Source of the DNA: Peribacillus huizhouensis
GTDB lineage: Bacteria > Bacillota > Bacilli > Bacillales > DSM-1321
NCBI RefSeq assembly: GCF_014138605.1
Contig: NZ_JACJHX010000001.1
Location: 496,001-560,000 of the forward strand
Reading direction: 5' to 3'
DNA: 64,000 nucleotides
This document shows positions 53,071 through 62,663 of this stretch, piece by piece (positions within the stretch are counted from its first letter, which is position 1; each line of letters opens with the position of its first letter). The notes under the pieces are model-generated. The model was given only the letters and a program-made list of their open reading frames with translations, was not told where the DNA came from and did no database searches. Made by a program: the position numbers and the translations under genes.

Positions 53071-53278
53071 TTAAGTACAATGACATATTAACAAATTAAT
53101 TCTTATATTGCAATGACTATTACGGTACATTGTTACAATGAGAAAAATTAACTTTTACCAGTTCCTTTACTCTACATATTCTATTTATGACAATTAGTAA
53201 TGATGTTTTTAGTATATATTTCAACACGAAATCATCAAAAAAGAGGATATTTCATGAAATCATTCATCCCTTAAGATA

Positions 53279-53382
53279 GGTGGTCCCAAAGGCCTGACCG
53301 CTCACTTTATACATCGTTTTTATTCCATGTCATTTAAACGATATAGATGGGGGTCTAGCCTTCCGTTTTGGACCAGCCTCTT
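53279..53382. repeat. Hairpin element, copy 11
   Basis: GGTGGTCCCAAAGGCCTGACC faces GGGTCTAGCCTTCCGTTTTGGACCAGCC; inner ATACATCGTTT pairs with AAACGATATAGAT. It lies in the gap where hemY is expected. Confidence 0.7.
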
Positions 53383-53420
53383 ATAAGAATCGATCTCTAT
53401 CGAATCATCCTCTTGCTTTG

Positions 53421-53534
53421 TTTTCTGTGGAAAAGGGGCGGGGCTTCGCGCCGCCACCTTCATAAGGTTATGAAATTTTGAGAACCTGAACCTTTTCATC
53501 TTTGATTTTAGAGCAGGCGCTCATAGATGTTTTT
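53421..53534 (+). repeat. GC-rich repeat (family d), copy 2
   Basis: TTCTGTGGAAAAGGGGCGGG, GCTTCGCGCCGCCACCTTCA, AGCAGGCGCTCATAGATG: the same order as 55781-55910. Confidence 0.6.
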
Positions 53535-53584
53535 ATCCCGCATTAACGGAAAGTCAAAACCCCCACTATTGAAGTTTCACCTTA
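53531..53584 (+). repeat. End fragment of AGTGAAACTT element (H)
   Basis: TTTATCCCGCATTAACGGAA, then CCCCCACTATTGAAGTTTCACC. The terminal repeat touches the hemH stop codon (53582-53584). Confidence 0.7.
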
Positions 53585-54517
53585 TTGCAGATTTAATTTT
53601 TTCATAATAATCGTTTTCAATGCGTCAATAAATGCAGGATCTACATTCGGCATATTGGGACGATAGTAGCTTGCCCCTACTTCATCGGTTACAACCTTAC
53701 ACTCATAATCATTGTCATAAAGAACTTCTAAATGTTCAGCGATAAAACCGACTGGTATGTATATAAAAGCTTTATAGCCTTTTTGAGCGTGAAGTTCTCT
53801 CGTTAAGTCCTGAACATCTGGACCTAGCCAAGGCTCTGGTGTTTGTCCAGCACTTTGCCAACCTATTTCATAATTCTTAACATTTGCTGCTTCAGCGATT
53901 AGCTTAGCTGTTTCTTCCAATTGTTTTGGATAAGGATCACCATTTTGCAAGATTTTTTCTGGCAGGCTATGAGCCGAAACAATTAAAACATAATGATCTT
54001 TTTCTGCCGGTGTCATTTTCGCAAACGTTTCATTTAATTGATCAACCCAAAATTGAATAAACTTCGGTTCTTTATACCAGCTTTCAACAGATGTAATCGT
54101 TACATTTCCAAGCGCTTCAGCTGCTTTTTTCGCACGCTCATTATATGATTTTACACTGAACGTAGAAAAATGCGGAGCAAGAACAATGCTTACAGCTTCT
54201 GTAATTCCATCAGCATGCATTTGCTGTACTGCATCTTCAATAAAAGGCTCAATATGTTTTAAGCCGATATATGCTTTAAATTCAATTTCGTTTTGCGCTT
54301 CGTTCAACATATTTTGTAGCCCTATTGCTTGACCTTCTGTAATTTTGGCAAGTGGAGAAATTCCGCCTATTGCTTTATAACGTCCGCGGAGATCTTCAAG
54401 TGCTTCCTCTGAAGGCTTTCTTCCATGACGAATATGTGTATAATACCGTTCAATGTCTTCCTCTTTATACGGAGTTCCGTAAGCCATTACTAAAAGACCC
54501 ATTTTCACTCTTGCCAT
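53582..54517 (-). CDS. hemH: Coproporphyrin ferrochelatase
   Basis: Inserts iron into (copro)porphyrin, near the end of haem synthesis. 311 residues, membrane-free as in Bacillus. [27 protein letters not shown] is the N-terminal block (residues 7 on), the active-site His is in [12 protein letters not shown], and the Glu is in [17 protein letters not shown] 54517 is chosen, nine bases after GAGGTG; an in-frame GTG upstream overlaps that site. hemE lies 84 bases upstream. hemY does not follow. Confidence 0.93.
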   Translation of the reverse strand: MARVKMGLLVMAYGTPYKEEDIERYYTHIRHGRKPSEEALEDLRGRYKAIGGISPLAKITEGQAIGLQNMLNEAQNEIEFKAYIGLKHIEPFIEDAVQQMHADGITEAVSIVLAPHFSTFSVKSYNERAKKAAEALGNVTITSVESWYKEPKFIQFWVDQLNETFAKMTPAEKDHYVLIVSAHSLPEKILQNGDPYPKQLEETAKLIAEAANVKNYEIGWQSAGQTPEPWLGPDVQDLTRELHAQKGYKAFIYIPVGFIAEHLEVLYDNDYECKVVTDEVGASYYRPNMPNVDPAFIDALKTIIMKKLNLQ

Positions 54518-54601
54518 TGTCGTTAACACCTCATCTTAGATTAAACTGTCTTACTTTATATACTTTATGACCATAAAGCCGCAAGCTCCCCTAAACTGTT
54601 C

Positions 54602-55639
54602 TTATTTCCATGAAGAATATTCATGTATAAAAGCAGTCAACTTCCTCAGTGTTTCCGGATCAACCTCTGGGAAAACACCATGCCCTAAATTAAAGATAAA
54701 GCCTGGTTGCTCCATGCCTTGATCGAGGATTTGCTTCGCTTTATCTTCAATCACTTCCCATGGCGCTAAAAGGTAAGAAGGATCAAGATTTCCTTGTACA
54801 GCCTTATGAATACCCATTTCTCTTGCTTCCCTAATAGGTAATCTCCAATCTAAACCAACTACATCAAGCGGGAGGTCATGCCACTCTAAAGCCAAATGTC
54901 TGGCACCAACTCCATGCATGATTAAAGGTACATTTTCTTCACGTAAGCTAGAGAAAATGCGATTCATGATTGGTTTTATATACTTTCGGTAATCCTCTAC
55001 ATTTAACGTACCTACCCAGGAATCAAAGATTTGGATTGCGCTTACACCTGCATTTATTTGGGCTTTAACATATGTAATGACCATGTCACCTAGCTTATCC
55101 ATTAAGGCGAACCAAGCTTGAGGCTCAGTATACATAAACGCCTTTGTTTTATGGTAATTTTTCGATGGTCCACCTTCAATCATATACGATGCTATTGTAA
55201 ATGGCGCACCTGAGAAACCAATTAATGGCACAGTTAACTGTTCTTTCGTTAACAACTTAATTGTATCCAACACATAAGCAATATCATTTTCAGGGTTTAA
55301 TTCTCCAAGTCTACCTACATCTTCAATTGAACGAATAGGATTATCAATCACTGGACCGATTCCGGATTTAATCTCCACATTAACACCAAGTGCTGGCAGC
55401 GGTGTCATAATATCTTTATAAAGAACAGCAGCATCAACATCATATTGTTCCACCGGTAATCGTGTAACATAAGCACATAATTCGGGTTGATGAGTAATTT
55501 CAAATAAGGAATATTTCTCTTTAATTTTACGATACTCCGGCTGTGACCTTCCAGCTTGACGCATATACCAGACTGGAACGTGGGCTGTCTTTTCCCCTTT
55601 GGCAGCCTTTAAAAAAGTATCATTTGTAATCTTAACCAT
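54602..55639 (-). CDS. hemE: Uroporphyrinogen decarboxylase
   Basis: Converts uroporphyrinogen III to coproporphyrinogen III. 345 residues with the N-terminal [16 protein letters not shown] signature, the IMTPLPALG and [21 protein letters not shown] blocks, and the C-terminal [14 protein letters not shown]. The ATG at 55639 follows AAAGGTGG; the frame reaches 55675 without a site. It is the first gene of the hemEH unit. Confidence 0.94.
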   Translation of the reverse strand: MVKITNDTFLKAAKGEKTAHVPVWYMRQAGRSQPEYRKIKEKYSLFEITHQPELCAYVTRLPVEQYDVDAAVLYKDIMTPLPALGVNVEIKSGIGPVIDNPIRSIEDVGRLGELNPENDIAYVLDTIKLLTKEQLTVPLIGFSGAPFTIASYMIEGGPSKNYHKTKAFMYTEPQAWFALMDKLGDMVITYVKAQINAGVSAIQIFDSWVGTLNVEDYRKYIKPIMNRIFSSLREENVPLIMHGVGARHLALEWHDLPLDVVGLDWRLPIREAREMGIHKAVQGNLDPSYLLAPWEVIEDKAKQILDQGMEQPGFIFNLGHGVFPEVDPETLRKLTAFIHEYSSWK

Positions 55640-55780
55640 TCGTATCCACCTTTCGAACCATCGTCTTCCTAACATTAGAATAACAGAAGTCAGATTATTT
55701 TCAAATGCAACTGCTTACTACTTTATGATATTCCGTTCTAGAAGTATAGGACTCCTTTGACATTGTCACTAATTCGACTT

Positions 55781-55910
55781 TTTTGTGGAAATGGGGTGGG
55801 GGCTTCGCAAAATCAGCTCCGCACCGCCACCTTCATAAGGTGTTGCAGTTTATAAAACCGAAACCTTTTTCATCGTTGATCTTTTTAGCAGGCGCTCTTG
55901 GATGTTTTAT
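55781..55910 (+). repeat. GC-rich repeat (family d), copy 3
   Basis: TTTGTGGAAATGGGGTGGGG, CTTCGCAAAATCAGCTCCGC, ACCGCCACCTTCATAAGGT, then AGCAGGCGCTCTTGGATG. This is the fullest copy. It lies between hemE and hmoB. Confidence 0.65.
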
Positions 55911-56006
55911 TTGAAGGAATGATCAGAATTTTAATGAATGAATAAAAAAACAAAGCATACTATTCAATAAACTTTCACAAATAAGGATAAGCAAATAGGT
56001 ATTGTT

Positions 56007-56035
56007 TTGTATTGATGGTTTATTCTTGCTATTAT
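56007..56035 (+). promoter_or_regulatory. SigA promoter for hmoB
   Basis: TTGTAT (56007-56012), 17-base spacer ending TTGC, TATTAT (56030-56035), about 50 bases before the ATG. Confidence 0.6.
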
Positions 56036-56086
56036 TTAACCAAGATGTTTGCAAATGTTACTAAATCAAAAAAAGGTGGGAAAATA

Positions 56087-56605
56087 ATGAACGTATTTAT
56101 TACGACTGGGACACGAGAATTTCTACAAAAAGTAAAAGAAAAGCACGCAGATAAAAAACTTTATTTTATGGGAAATGCAGAACATGCTCTTTTATTGCAT
56201 GAGACACCGGGTAAAACCATCTTTTCGTCTCCAAGAAAATTTGAAGTAGTGGATGGACGTGGTGAACTAAAGGAAGATGGGTATGTTGTGATGAACAATA
56301 TTCCAGTTACAGAGGAAGGCCGCCCAGGATTTGAATTCCGGTTTAAAAATCGAGCTGGCCTAATTGAAAAAGAACCTGGCTTCACGGCGCTGAGAATTTT
56401 GCGACCTTTGAATTCAGATACGTATGTTATTTTGACCATGTGGGTAGATCAACGGGCATTCACGAATTGGAAAAACTCCAATTCCTTTCAATCTGCACAT
56501 AGTAAAAATGATAAGTCACTTGATAATCCCGACTTGAATAAAAAGATTTTTTCAGGACCAGCTTATGTTACACAATATTCGTTAATAACCGAAGAAGACC
56601 AATGA
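56087..56605 (+). CDS. hmoB: Haem-degrading monooxygenase HmoB
   Basis: A 172-residue protein of the HmoB/YhgC type. The N-terminal half starts MNVFITTGTREFLQKVKEKH; the C-terminal half is the ABM-fold domain (EGRPGFEFRFKNRAGLIEKE, then GFTALRILRPLNSDTYVILTMW). It breaks haem to release iron. The ATG at 56087 follows AAAGGTGGG, while the frame is open from 56012. It is divergent from hemE, as yhgC is near hemE in B. subtilis. Confidence 0.88.
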   Translation: MNVFITTGTREFLQKVKEKHADKKLYFMGNAEHALLLHETPGKTIFSSPRKFEVVDGRGELKEDGYVVMNNIPVTEEGRPGFEFRFKNRAGLIEKEPGFTALRILRPLNSDTYVILTMWVDQRAFTNWKNSNSFQSAHSKNDKSLDNPDLNKKIFSGPAYVTQYSLITEEDQ

Positions 56606-56837
56606 ATCGAATTACCTTCCACTTAATTTTCTAAATTTGAAGTGAAGGATTCCTACAACCGCCAGTTTATTCACTAGTTATTGCGTAGGCAAAACAAGCT
56701 ACACGCTCTATTTAAACCAAGAATTAGCCACCTCTAAGCGTCTAAAGGCAAAGAATGTTGAAGCTTTCACCCAACAGACGCTCCTCCCGTTAGAACGTAT
56801 TATTTTCAGTTTTCAAAGAACAACTTGTACAGAGTCC
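56606..56837. other. Intergenic stretch after hmoB
   Basis: CCTTCCACTT (56615) and AAGTGAAGG (56640) form a stem that may end hmoB, though no T run follows. Nothing else is recognised up to the repeat island. Confidence 0.4.
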
Positions 56838-57029
56838 ATAAAGTGAAACTTCAAACAGTGGGGACTTTTTTCCCCACTGTTTGTTAGTCCCGTTCTACTG
56901 TCGCTAAGGTTCAATGAATCACAGACTAAGTACGCCGCGTCCTTTAGTCTTTCGTCTGTGTGACCCACATCCTGTGGCGCAAACTTTACCTCTGCGTAAC
57001 TCTAAGTAAGTTTCACTGTATCTTACCAA
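56838..57029 (-). repeat. AGTGAAACTT element, long copy E
   Basis: Ends are ATAAAGTGAAACTT (56838-56851) and AAGTTTCACTGTATCTTACCA (57008-57028). On the minus strand: core GGACGCGGCGTACTTAGTC, stem CACAGAC/GTCTGTG, terminal stem CAAACAGTGGGG/CCCCACTGTTTG. The left half of the ACTG..CAGT stem is deleted, making this the shortest long copy. Confidence 0.85.
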
Positions 57030-57054
57030 GCGGGCTTTTACGGCTTTCATATCC

Positions 57055-57218
57055 TTTATTGCTTTTAAATAATATGCACACTCCTATCCTGGGTTGCTTT
57101 CCGTTACAGGTACTCGCTTTCCGCGGGCGGTCTTAGGAGTCTCGCACCTTCCACTACAATCAACATCTTCGCGAATTTGTTACTTGCTCAAAACAACAAT
57201 CTTTACGAAAAGAGCCTT
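57055..57218 (+). repeat. Bacillaceae-type intergenic repeat (family c), copy 2
   Basis: CCTGGGTTGCTTTCCGTTAC, TACTCGCTTTCCGCGGGCGG and AACAACAATCTTTACGAAAA follow the same order as 47847-48025. The CTTTCCGCGGGCGG type of sequence is common in Bacillaceae genomes. Confidence 0.75.
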
Positions 57219-57329
57219 CGTCAAAAAGCGAGGCGACTGGTGTGGGAACGTCTCCTAAGATTGCTCACTTCCTGTGATAGTCCACCAAGCATAAGATGGA
57301 ATACGGCGAGAGTATTACAGCTTAAGAAC

Positions 57330-57385
57330 CTACTATTCCTCTAAGGCTTGGGGTGGAGGTTTACTGCCCGTTAATGCGGAATAAA
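57330..57385 (+). repeat. Conserved motif block with TTACTGCCCGTTAATGCGG
   Basis: ACTATTCCTCTAAGGCTTGG, GGTGGAGGTTTACTGCCCG and TTAATGCGGAATAAAA. Related blocks are found at 41636-41700, 25138-25165, 47625-47655, 53531-53555 and 60490-60515, mostly beside AGTGAAACTT ends. Confidence 0.5.
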
Positions 57386-57639
57386 AAGTGTTTCGCTATG
57401 CAATCTACTCTTTGGGTTATGCCATTACATTTCTTAAGGTAAAATCTTATTTCTTCCTACCAATTAAACGGTTGATCTAAGCTCCACTTAGACAACCGTT
57501 TTAATTTTAATCCATTCATAAACATTTAGATTGCTATTGTTTGGTTCAAGGCTTCGTCATTCTTAATAATCCAGGCAGGTCAAACACCATTCCAATCACC
57601 CATCATATTCTGTACGAAAATCACTGGGGAGGATTCTTT

Positions 57640-59029
57640 ATGGGCGTAGAGTGGACAGCGCTGCATTGGATTTATGTTGTATTCATCGTATTGATTATAG
57701 GCTTTATGGTAAGAAGGCGGGATACGACACTTATCTGTATACTTGGGATATTTTCACTTGCTCTCATTGCAACAGGCAGTCTTGCTGCTTCAGTTAGTGG
57801 GATATTTAATAGCTTCATCTTTGCAATTACCGAGTTAATGTCAACTATTCTCGTCATTTCTATCATTGTAGCTATGAGTCAAGTTTTAACGAGAACAGGA
57901 ATAAATAATGTGATGATTTCACCGTTTACACGTTTAATAAAGACACCTGCACTAGCTTATTGGACGATTGGAATCATAATGATGGGGATTTCATGGTTTT
58001 TCTGGCCATCTCCAGCCGTTGCATTACTTGGGGCTGTTTTATTACCAGTAGCTTTACGAGCGGGTTTGCCTAGTCTCGGCGTTGCCATGGCAATGAACTT
58101 GTTCGGTCACGTTTGCTCTATCAAGTGATTTTATCATTCAGGCGGCACCTAAATTAACAGCTGATGCTGCTTCTCTTCCAGTTGGAGAAGTAATTAGTGC
58201 AAGTATTCCTCTCGTTATCACAATGGGGCTTGTCACTACTATTACGGCATTCTTTTTTCTTCGCAGAGACATGAAGCGTGGTTCATTGCCTGAAAGCACC
58301 TACATTCATGTAGAATATGAAAATACTCAATCAGAAGATTTATTATCTAGTAAACAGAAAAAATTTTTCGCAATATTGATACCAATCTCCTTTGCACTTG
58401 ATGTTTTCGCCATGAGCGTATTGAAGCTGCAAGGCGGTGATGCTACAGCTTTAATAGGTGGAACAGCTGTATTCATCTTGATAATTCTTACACTTTTTGC
58501 ACATAAACAGCAAGGTTTTGAAAAAATTACCGCTTATCTAATTCAAGGATTTCAATTCGGCTTTAAAGTGTTTGGGCCAGTCATACCTATTGCAGCTTTC
58601 TTTTATTTAGGAGATTCTGGCTTTCAGCAAATTTTAGGAAATCATCTACCAAAAACGTCATAAGGGATTGTAAATGATCTTGGGATTGGGTTGGCAGCAC
58701 TAGTGCCCTTATCAAAAGAAGTTGCAGCCGTTACATTAACAATTACTGGTGCTATAACGGGATTAGACGGTTCAGGTTTTTCAGGCATTTCCTTAGCAGG
58801 TTCGGTAGCCAAATTATTTGCTACAGCAATTGGAGGTGGCGCAGCTACTTTAACGGCACTTGGTCAAATTTCGGCCATTTGGGTCGGTGGCGGTACGCTC
58901 ATTCCTTGGGCTTTAATTCCAGCAGCAGCTATATGTAACGTAGACCCATTTGAACTAGCACGAAGAAATCTATTGCCAGTGACGATTGGTTTAGTAGTTA
59001 CGACCGTAGTTGCAATGTTTTTAATGTAA
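57640..59029 (+). pseudogene. Broken polytopic permease gene (one frameshift, one stop)
   Basis: GGGGAGG lies seven bases before the ATG. The first frame runs to 58128; it matches the second frame if the reading shifts near 58111, where the second frame continues FALSSDFIIQAAPKLTADAA. The second frame meets an in-frame TAA at 58661-58663 and continues without shift (GIVNDLGIGLAALVPLSKEV) to 59029. Together about 460 residues with some ten hydrophobic segments. It looks like an ion-transporter-superfamily permease, possibly YhfA-like. A sequencing error could explain one lesion but hardly both. Confidence 0.8.
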
Positions 59030-59108
59030 GAACCATTCTTCTTATCACTTTCCTTTAGCAGCCGAAGATACCTAAAATCATCCGATTACATCTTCTAAAA
59101 CGAAACAG

Positions 59109-59153
59109 AAGAAGGATGTCTAAAAGGGTCAAACTCTTTTAGGCATCCTTCAC
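59109..59153. repeat. Hairpin element, copy 12 (short form)
   Basis: AAGGATGTCTAAAAG-N9-CTTTTAGGCATCCTT: a 15-pair stem with one mismatch. It lacks the inner arms of other copies. It lies between convergent genes and can terminate the sodC transcript and the broken gene. Confidence 0.8.
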
Positions 59154-59171
59154 TCTTATCTAGCTTCATTA

Positions 59172-59849
59172 TCATTCACCTATCACACCGCATGCGATGC
59201 GATCTCCTGCATTACCGGCTGGTTGGGATTTGTTGTCGTCTGCTTTTGCGTGAATCACAAGTGCCGAGCCATCTGAATCGAACAATGAATTTTCTTGATG
59301 AGTTTTTAATGTAACATGTTTAGCTATAATTTCTTCTTTAATCGTGCCATCTTTTCCTACTTCAATATTAGGAAGGTCACCAGCATGTGGTCCTCCTTCA
59401 TGATCTATACCATGACTCGCATTTGTAGGATTAAAATGTCCTCCTGCTGTTTCAAAAGTAGGTGCAACACATGACGCTGTTTCATGAATATGAAAGCCAT
59501 GTATTCCTGGTGGCAAATCCGATGCCTCTATGCTGATGCGTACCCCTGCATCGGTTTCTTCCAGATTTACTGACCCAATTTTCACATTTTCCTTATTTTG
59601 TAATTCAACAGTTACCAATTCACCCTCACCTTTACTCTTTTCTTGAGGGTTATTTTGCTCTACACCTGCATTAGCCGGATTCCCTTCTTGATTCAACCCT
59701 TCATCTGAGATTGACCTCTCGTCACTTTTTTCAGCATTGCTACCACTATTGCTTTTACCATTATTATCACTATTGTCATTGCCGCTTCCGCAAGCCCCTA
59801 ATACAAACATCATGCCTATAAAAATCGTTAAAAAAAGGAAACGTTTCAT
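59172..59849 (-). CDS. Cu/Zn superoxide dismutase-like lipoprotein
   Basis: A 225-residue secreted lipoprotein. The signal peptide ends at the lipobox LGAC (Cys20), followed by an Asn/Ser/Glu-rich linker to about residue 75. The SOD domain has HGFHIHETASC, GGHFNP, HGIDHEGGPHAGD and LVIHAKADD, so the usual copper and zinc ligands appear present, as does the arginine in GDRIACGVI and the two disulfide cysteines. It would remove superoxide outside the membrane. It resembles B. subtilis YojM. Confidence 0.88.
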   Translation of the reverse strand: MKRFLFLTIFIGMMFVLGACGSGNDNSDNNGKSNSGSNAEKSDERSISDEGLNQEGNPANAGVEQNNPQEKSKGEGELVTVELQNKENVKIGSVNLEETDAGVRISIEASDLPPGIHGFHIHETASCVAPTFETAGGHFNPTNASHGIDHEGGPHAGDLPNIEVGKDGTIKEEIIAKHVTLKTHQENSLFDSDGSALVIHAKADDNKSQPAGNAGDRIACGVIGE

Positions 59850-60157
59850 AATTATCTATCCTTTCTCAATTTATGTTACTACTACATACACTCTTTACAA
59901 AATCGAACAACTTTAAACATTTCTAAGTCTTATTTAGACATGCTAGAAAACAAAAACTACCTTTTCCTGTTACATTTTTGGAAATAGGTAGTTTATCTAA
60001 AGATTAGTCGAAAAGTAAGAAATAATGATTTTTCCCATACACGGAGTTTAACTATCTCGCTACACATCAAAATTTATTAAAAATCGTATTGTTCCCATCT
60101 AAATTTATGCTAAATCGTTAGATCATAAACACGAATTACTTTATAATGTCCACTTTA
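59850..60157. other. Intergenic stretch with one hairpin
   Basis: AAACTACCTTTTCC and GGAAATAGGTAGTTT (about 59953-59996) form a stem of 9 pairs plus a short inner stem. It could end the small membrane gene on the minus strand, but it is 160 bases from its stop. No gene is seen. Confidence 0.4.
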
Positions 60158-60412
60158 TTAAAATAAATGATGCCATTCATAATGTAATGTATTAAGAATT
60201 GTCGCTGCAAAAAAACCGAAAATAAACAAAGTCGAACGCTTACCAATCCACAAAATCAATATGATTGCCAATCCAACAGCTGCTCCTATATACGCTAACC
60301 AAGGAAACTGAGCTGTAGATAGAGATAAATAATAGCCTAAATTAGCAGCTAATAATACCCCTAGAAGTAATGAATTTAATAACCTCAATTCCGAAAATGC
60401 GTGATTTTCCAA
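60158..60412 (-). CDS. Small membrane protein, unknown function
   Basis: An 84-residue protein with three hydrophobic segments (about residues 12-30, 36-54 and 60-77) and a His-rich end (LHYEWHHLF). The start is TTG, nine bases after GGAGGG, which supports it being real. I do not recognise the family. It precedes no obvious partner, and a repeat fragment lies upstream. Confidence 0.6.
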   Translation of the reverse strand: MENHAFSELRLLNSLLLGVLLAANLGYYLSLSTAQFPWLAYIGAAVGLAIILILWIGKRSTLFIFGFFAATILNTLHYEWHHLF

Positions 60413-60462
60413 AGATAATCCCTCCTTGTTTTAAGTATTCGACATTTAATGAATACTATTCA

Positions 60463-60519
60463 AGAGAAAGTGAACCTTCAATCAGTGGGTGACTTACTGC
60501 CGTTAAACGGGATAAAAAA
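60463..60519 (-). repeat. End fragment of AGTGAAACTT element (I)
   Basis: GAGAAAGTGAACCTTCAATC, AGTGGGTGACTTACTGCCG, TTAAACGGGATAAAAAAC: terminal repeat followed directly by the CCCGTTAA motif, the inner element missing. Confidence 0.65.
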
Positions 60520-60522
60520 CAA

Positions 60523-60609
60523 GAAAGGGTCAGACCCCACATCTACTCTAAAGTTATTGGACGTCTAATGTCACAATAACCGTAATAGCGTGTAAGGTTA
60601 GACCCTTTT
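60523..60609. repeat. Hairpin element, copy 13
   Basis: AAAGGGTCAGACCCCACA faces GTGTAAGGTTAGACCCTTTT; inner GTTATTG pairs with CAATAAC. It overlaps the end of the PAP2 gene and follows repeat fragment I. Confidence 0.75.
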
Positions 60610-61260
60610 GGAATACTCTCGACCTTTATTCGTAAACCATGTATAAAACAGAGCGCATACGATCACAATAGCTCCCCCAAGCGAATATCCTGCCAATACA
60701 TCAGTCGGGTAATGTGCCTTTAAGACAATTCTACTTAAACCGATTAGCAGAACGAGTAAACAAAGAACGATTCTAAACGAGTTTTTCCAAATTGTTGACT
60801 TAATATGTTTCCCAATAAAATAAACAGCCAAACCATAACAAGTAATGCTCACCATTGCATGTCCACTCGGGAAGCTGTACCCTACCGCATCAATCGCTGC
60901 ATTAATACTTGGCCTGTCACGTTCGATAATTCCTTTCACAAACCGATTCAGCTGATCAGACCCGGCAACTCCAATCGAAACGACAGCCATCGCGAGATAA
61001 TCTTTTTTCTTGATCCACAGCCAAACGACTACAATCAACGCGCAAACTCCAAGTAAAATGGTTGAACCCATTTCTGTAAGCTTATAAAAAAAACCATACA
61101 TCCATGTACCAGATATACTTGAAATGAAAGGTAAAAAGGCTTGATCCAACTTCAATGGCTGGCCGCTTTGAACAGCTGTTGAAACGATAAAGTAAATAGC
61201 TAAACACATAAAAAAAACAATTAGAAGAATCGGTACGTTCTTCTCATCAACTTTTCTCAT
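60598..61260 (-). CDS. PAP2-family membrane lipid phosphatase
   Basis: A 220-residue integral membrane phosphatase with about six hydrophobic segments. The three phosphatase motifs are intact: KGIIERDRP, FPSGHA and SRIVLKAHYPTD. Such proteins dephosphorylate phosphatidic acid, phosphatidylglycerophosphate or undecaprenyl pyrophosphate; which one cannot be told. GGAGGGG precedes the ATG. The gene is divergent from the M20 hydrolase. Confidence 0.85.
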   Translation of the reverse strand: MRKVDEKNVPILLIVFFMCLAIYFIVSTAVQSGQPLKLDQAFLPFISSISGTWMYGFFYKLTEMGSTILLGVCALIVVVWLWIKKKDYLAMAVVSIGVAGSDQLNRFVKGIIERDRPSINAAIDAVGYSFPSGHAMVSITCYGLAVYFIGKHIKSTIWKNSFRIVLCLLVLLIGLSRIVLKAHYPTDVLAGYSLGGAIVIVCALFYTWFTNKGREYSKRV

Positions 61261-61377
61261 TTTCCCCTCCGATTATTTGACTAAGAATTTGGCAAAACAG
61301 CTAGACCTTCTTTCCAAACATTGTATGCTATACTATTTCCTATATACCAATTATTCACTCAATTCCGGAGGTAAAAT

Positions 61378-62562
61378 ATGATTACTACGTTACATACCCA
61401 ATTAGAAGAGTCTTATGAAGAAATGGTCGTCATTCGACGCTATTTACACCAACACCCTGAGCTCTCTTTTCAAGAAACGAAAACGGCTGCTTATATTACT
61501 AATTTTTATCAACAACTTGGCATTGAAGTAAAATCTGGTGTCGGTGGCAATGGGGTTGTGGCAAGAATTACGGGTGCTAAACCAGGTAAAACCGTCGCAC
61601 TACGTGCTGATTTTGATGCATTACCAATACAAGATGAAAAGGATGTTCCTTACAAGTCAACTGTTCCTGGTGTCATGCACGCATGTGGGCATGATGGGCA
61701 TACAGCTACCTTGTTGATTCTAGCAAAAGTTCTTCATTCAATGAAAGATGAACTAATGGGTGAATATGTATTTATTCATCAGCATGCCGAGGAATACGCT
61801 CCAGGCGGCGCTAAACCAATGATTGAGGATGGCTGTTTAGATGGAGTTGATGTTATTTTCGGCACCCATCTTTGGGCAACCCTACCAACAGGAACAATAC
61901 AACATCGAGTCGGACCTTTTATGGCAGCTGCTGACCGATTCGAAATAACTCTTTTTGGCCAAGGTGGACATGGTGCACAGCCACATAAAACGAAAGATGC
62001 CATTGTAATTGGCGCTCAACTCGTATCAAACCTACAGCAAATTGTCAGCAGACGTGTCAGTCCTCTCGATTCTGCCGTCGTAACTATTGCATCCTTTATG
62101 GCTGAAAACGCCTTTAATGTGATAGCCGACAAAGCAACCATTGGCGGCACTGTACGGACATTTAATGAAGACGTACGTGCCTTTATAGCAGAAGAAATTG
62201 AACGCATTGTTAAAGGAACATGTCTTTCTGGAAATTGCACATATGAATATACATATGATTATGGCTACCCTGCTGTTGTCAATCATGAAAAAGAAACACA
62301 TTTACTTATAGAAGCAGCTGCTACTGTATCAGAAGTGGAAACGATTGAAGAAACGTTACCTGATATGACTGGAGAAGACTTTTCATATTATTTACAAAAT
62401 GTGAAAGGAACATTCTTTTTCACTGGTGCTAAGCCATATTCTGATTTCGCCTACGGCCATCATCATCCTAAATTTGACATCGATGAGAAAGCGATGCTAA
62501 TTGCCGCTAAAACATTGGGCACAGCAGCACTATCTTATCACCAAAGCAGTGAAAACAAATAA
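61378..62562 (+). CDS. yhaA: M20D-family amidohydrolase
   Basis: A 394-residue zinc/manganese hydrolase that cleaves N-acyl or aryl amino acids. It has RRYLHQHPELSFQE near the N terminus, the metal motif MHACGHDGHTA, the EEYAPGGAKPMIEDG block, the dimerisation domain from about residue 180, and EETLPDMTGEDFSYY followed by HHPKFDIDEKA. GGAGG precedes the ATG. In B. subtilis the related yhaA lies beside ecsC, as here. Substrate is unknown. Confidence 0.85.
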   Translation: MITTLHTQLEESYEEMVVIRRYLHQHPELSFQETKTAAYITNFYQQLGIEVKSGVGGNGVVARITGAKPGKTVALRADFDALPIQDEKDVPYKSTVPGVMHACGHDGHTATLLILAKVLHSMKDELMGEYVFIHQHAEEYAPGGAKPMIEDGCLDGVDVIFGTHLWATLPTGTIQHRVGPFMAAADRFEITLFGQGGHGAQPHKTKDAIVIGAQLVSNLQQIVSRRVSPLDSAVVTIASFMAENAFNVIADKATIGGTVRTFNEDVRAFIAEEIERIVKGTCLSGNCTYEYTYDYGYPAVVNHEKETHLLIEAAATVSEVETIEETLPDMTGEDFSYYLQNVKGTFFFTGAKPYSDFAYGHHHPKFDIDEKAMLIAAKTLGTAALSYHQSSENK

Positions 62563-62663
62563 GCAACTCTACTACAACCAATACGTACATGATGAGTTTT
62601 ATGAACCGCTCTAAAATCTCATATCAGGTTAACTTTTGAAACTTAAACTTAGGAGGAGTTTAG

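Noticed and set aside
55140..55639. Possible extra N-terminal residues of hemE, lplJ, yhfI, hmoB and asnO
   Set aside because: In each case a good ribosome site stands before the internal ATG and family starts agree with it.
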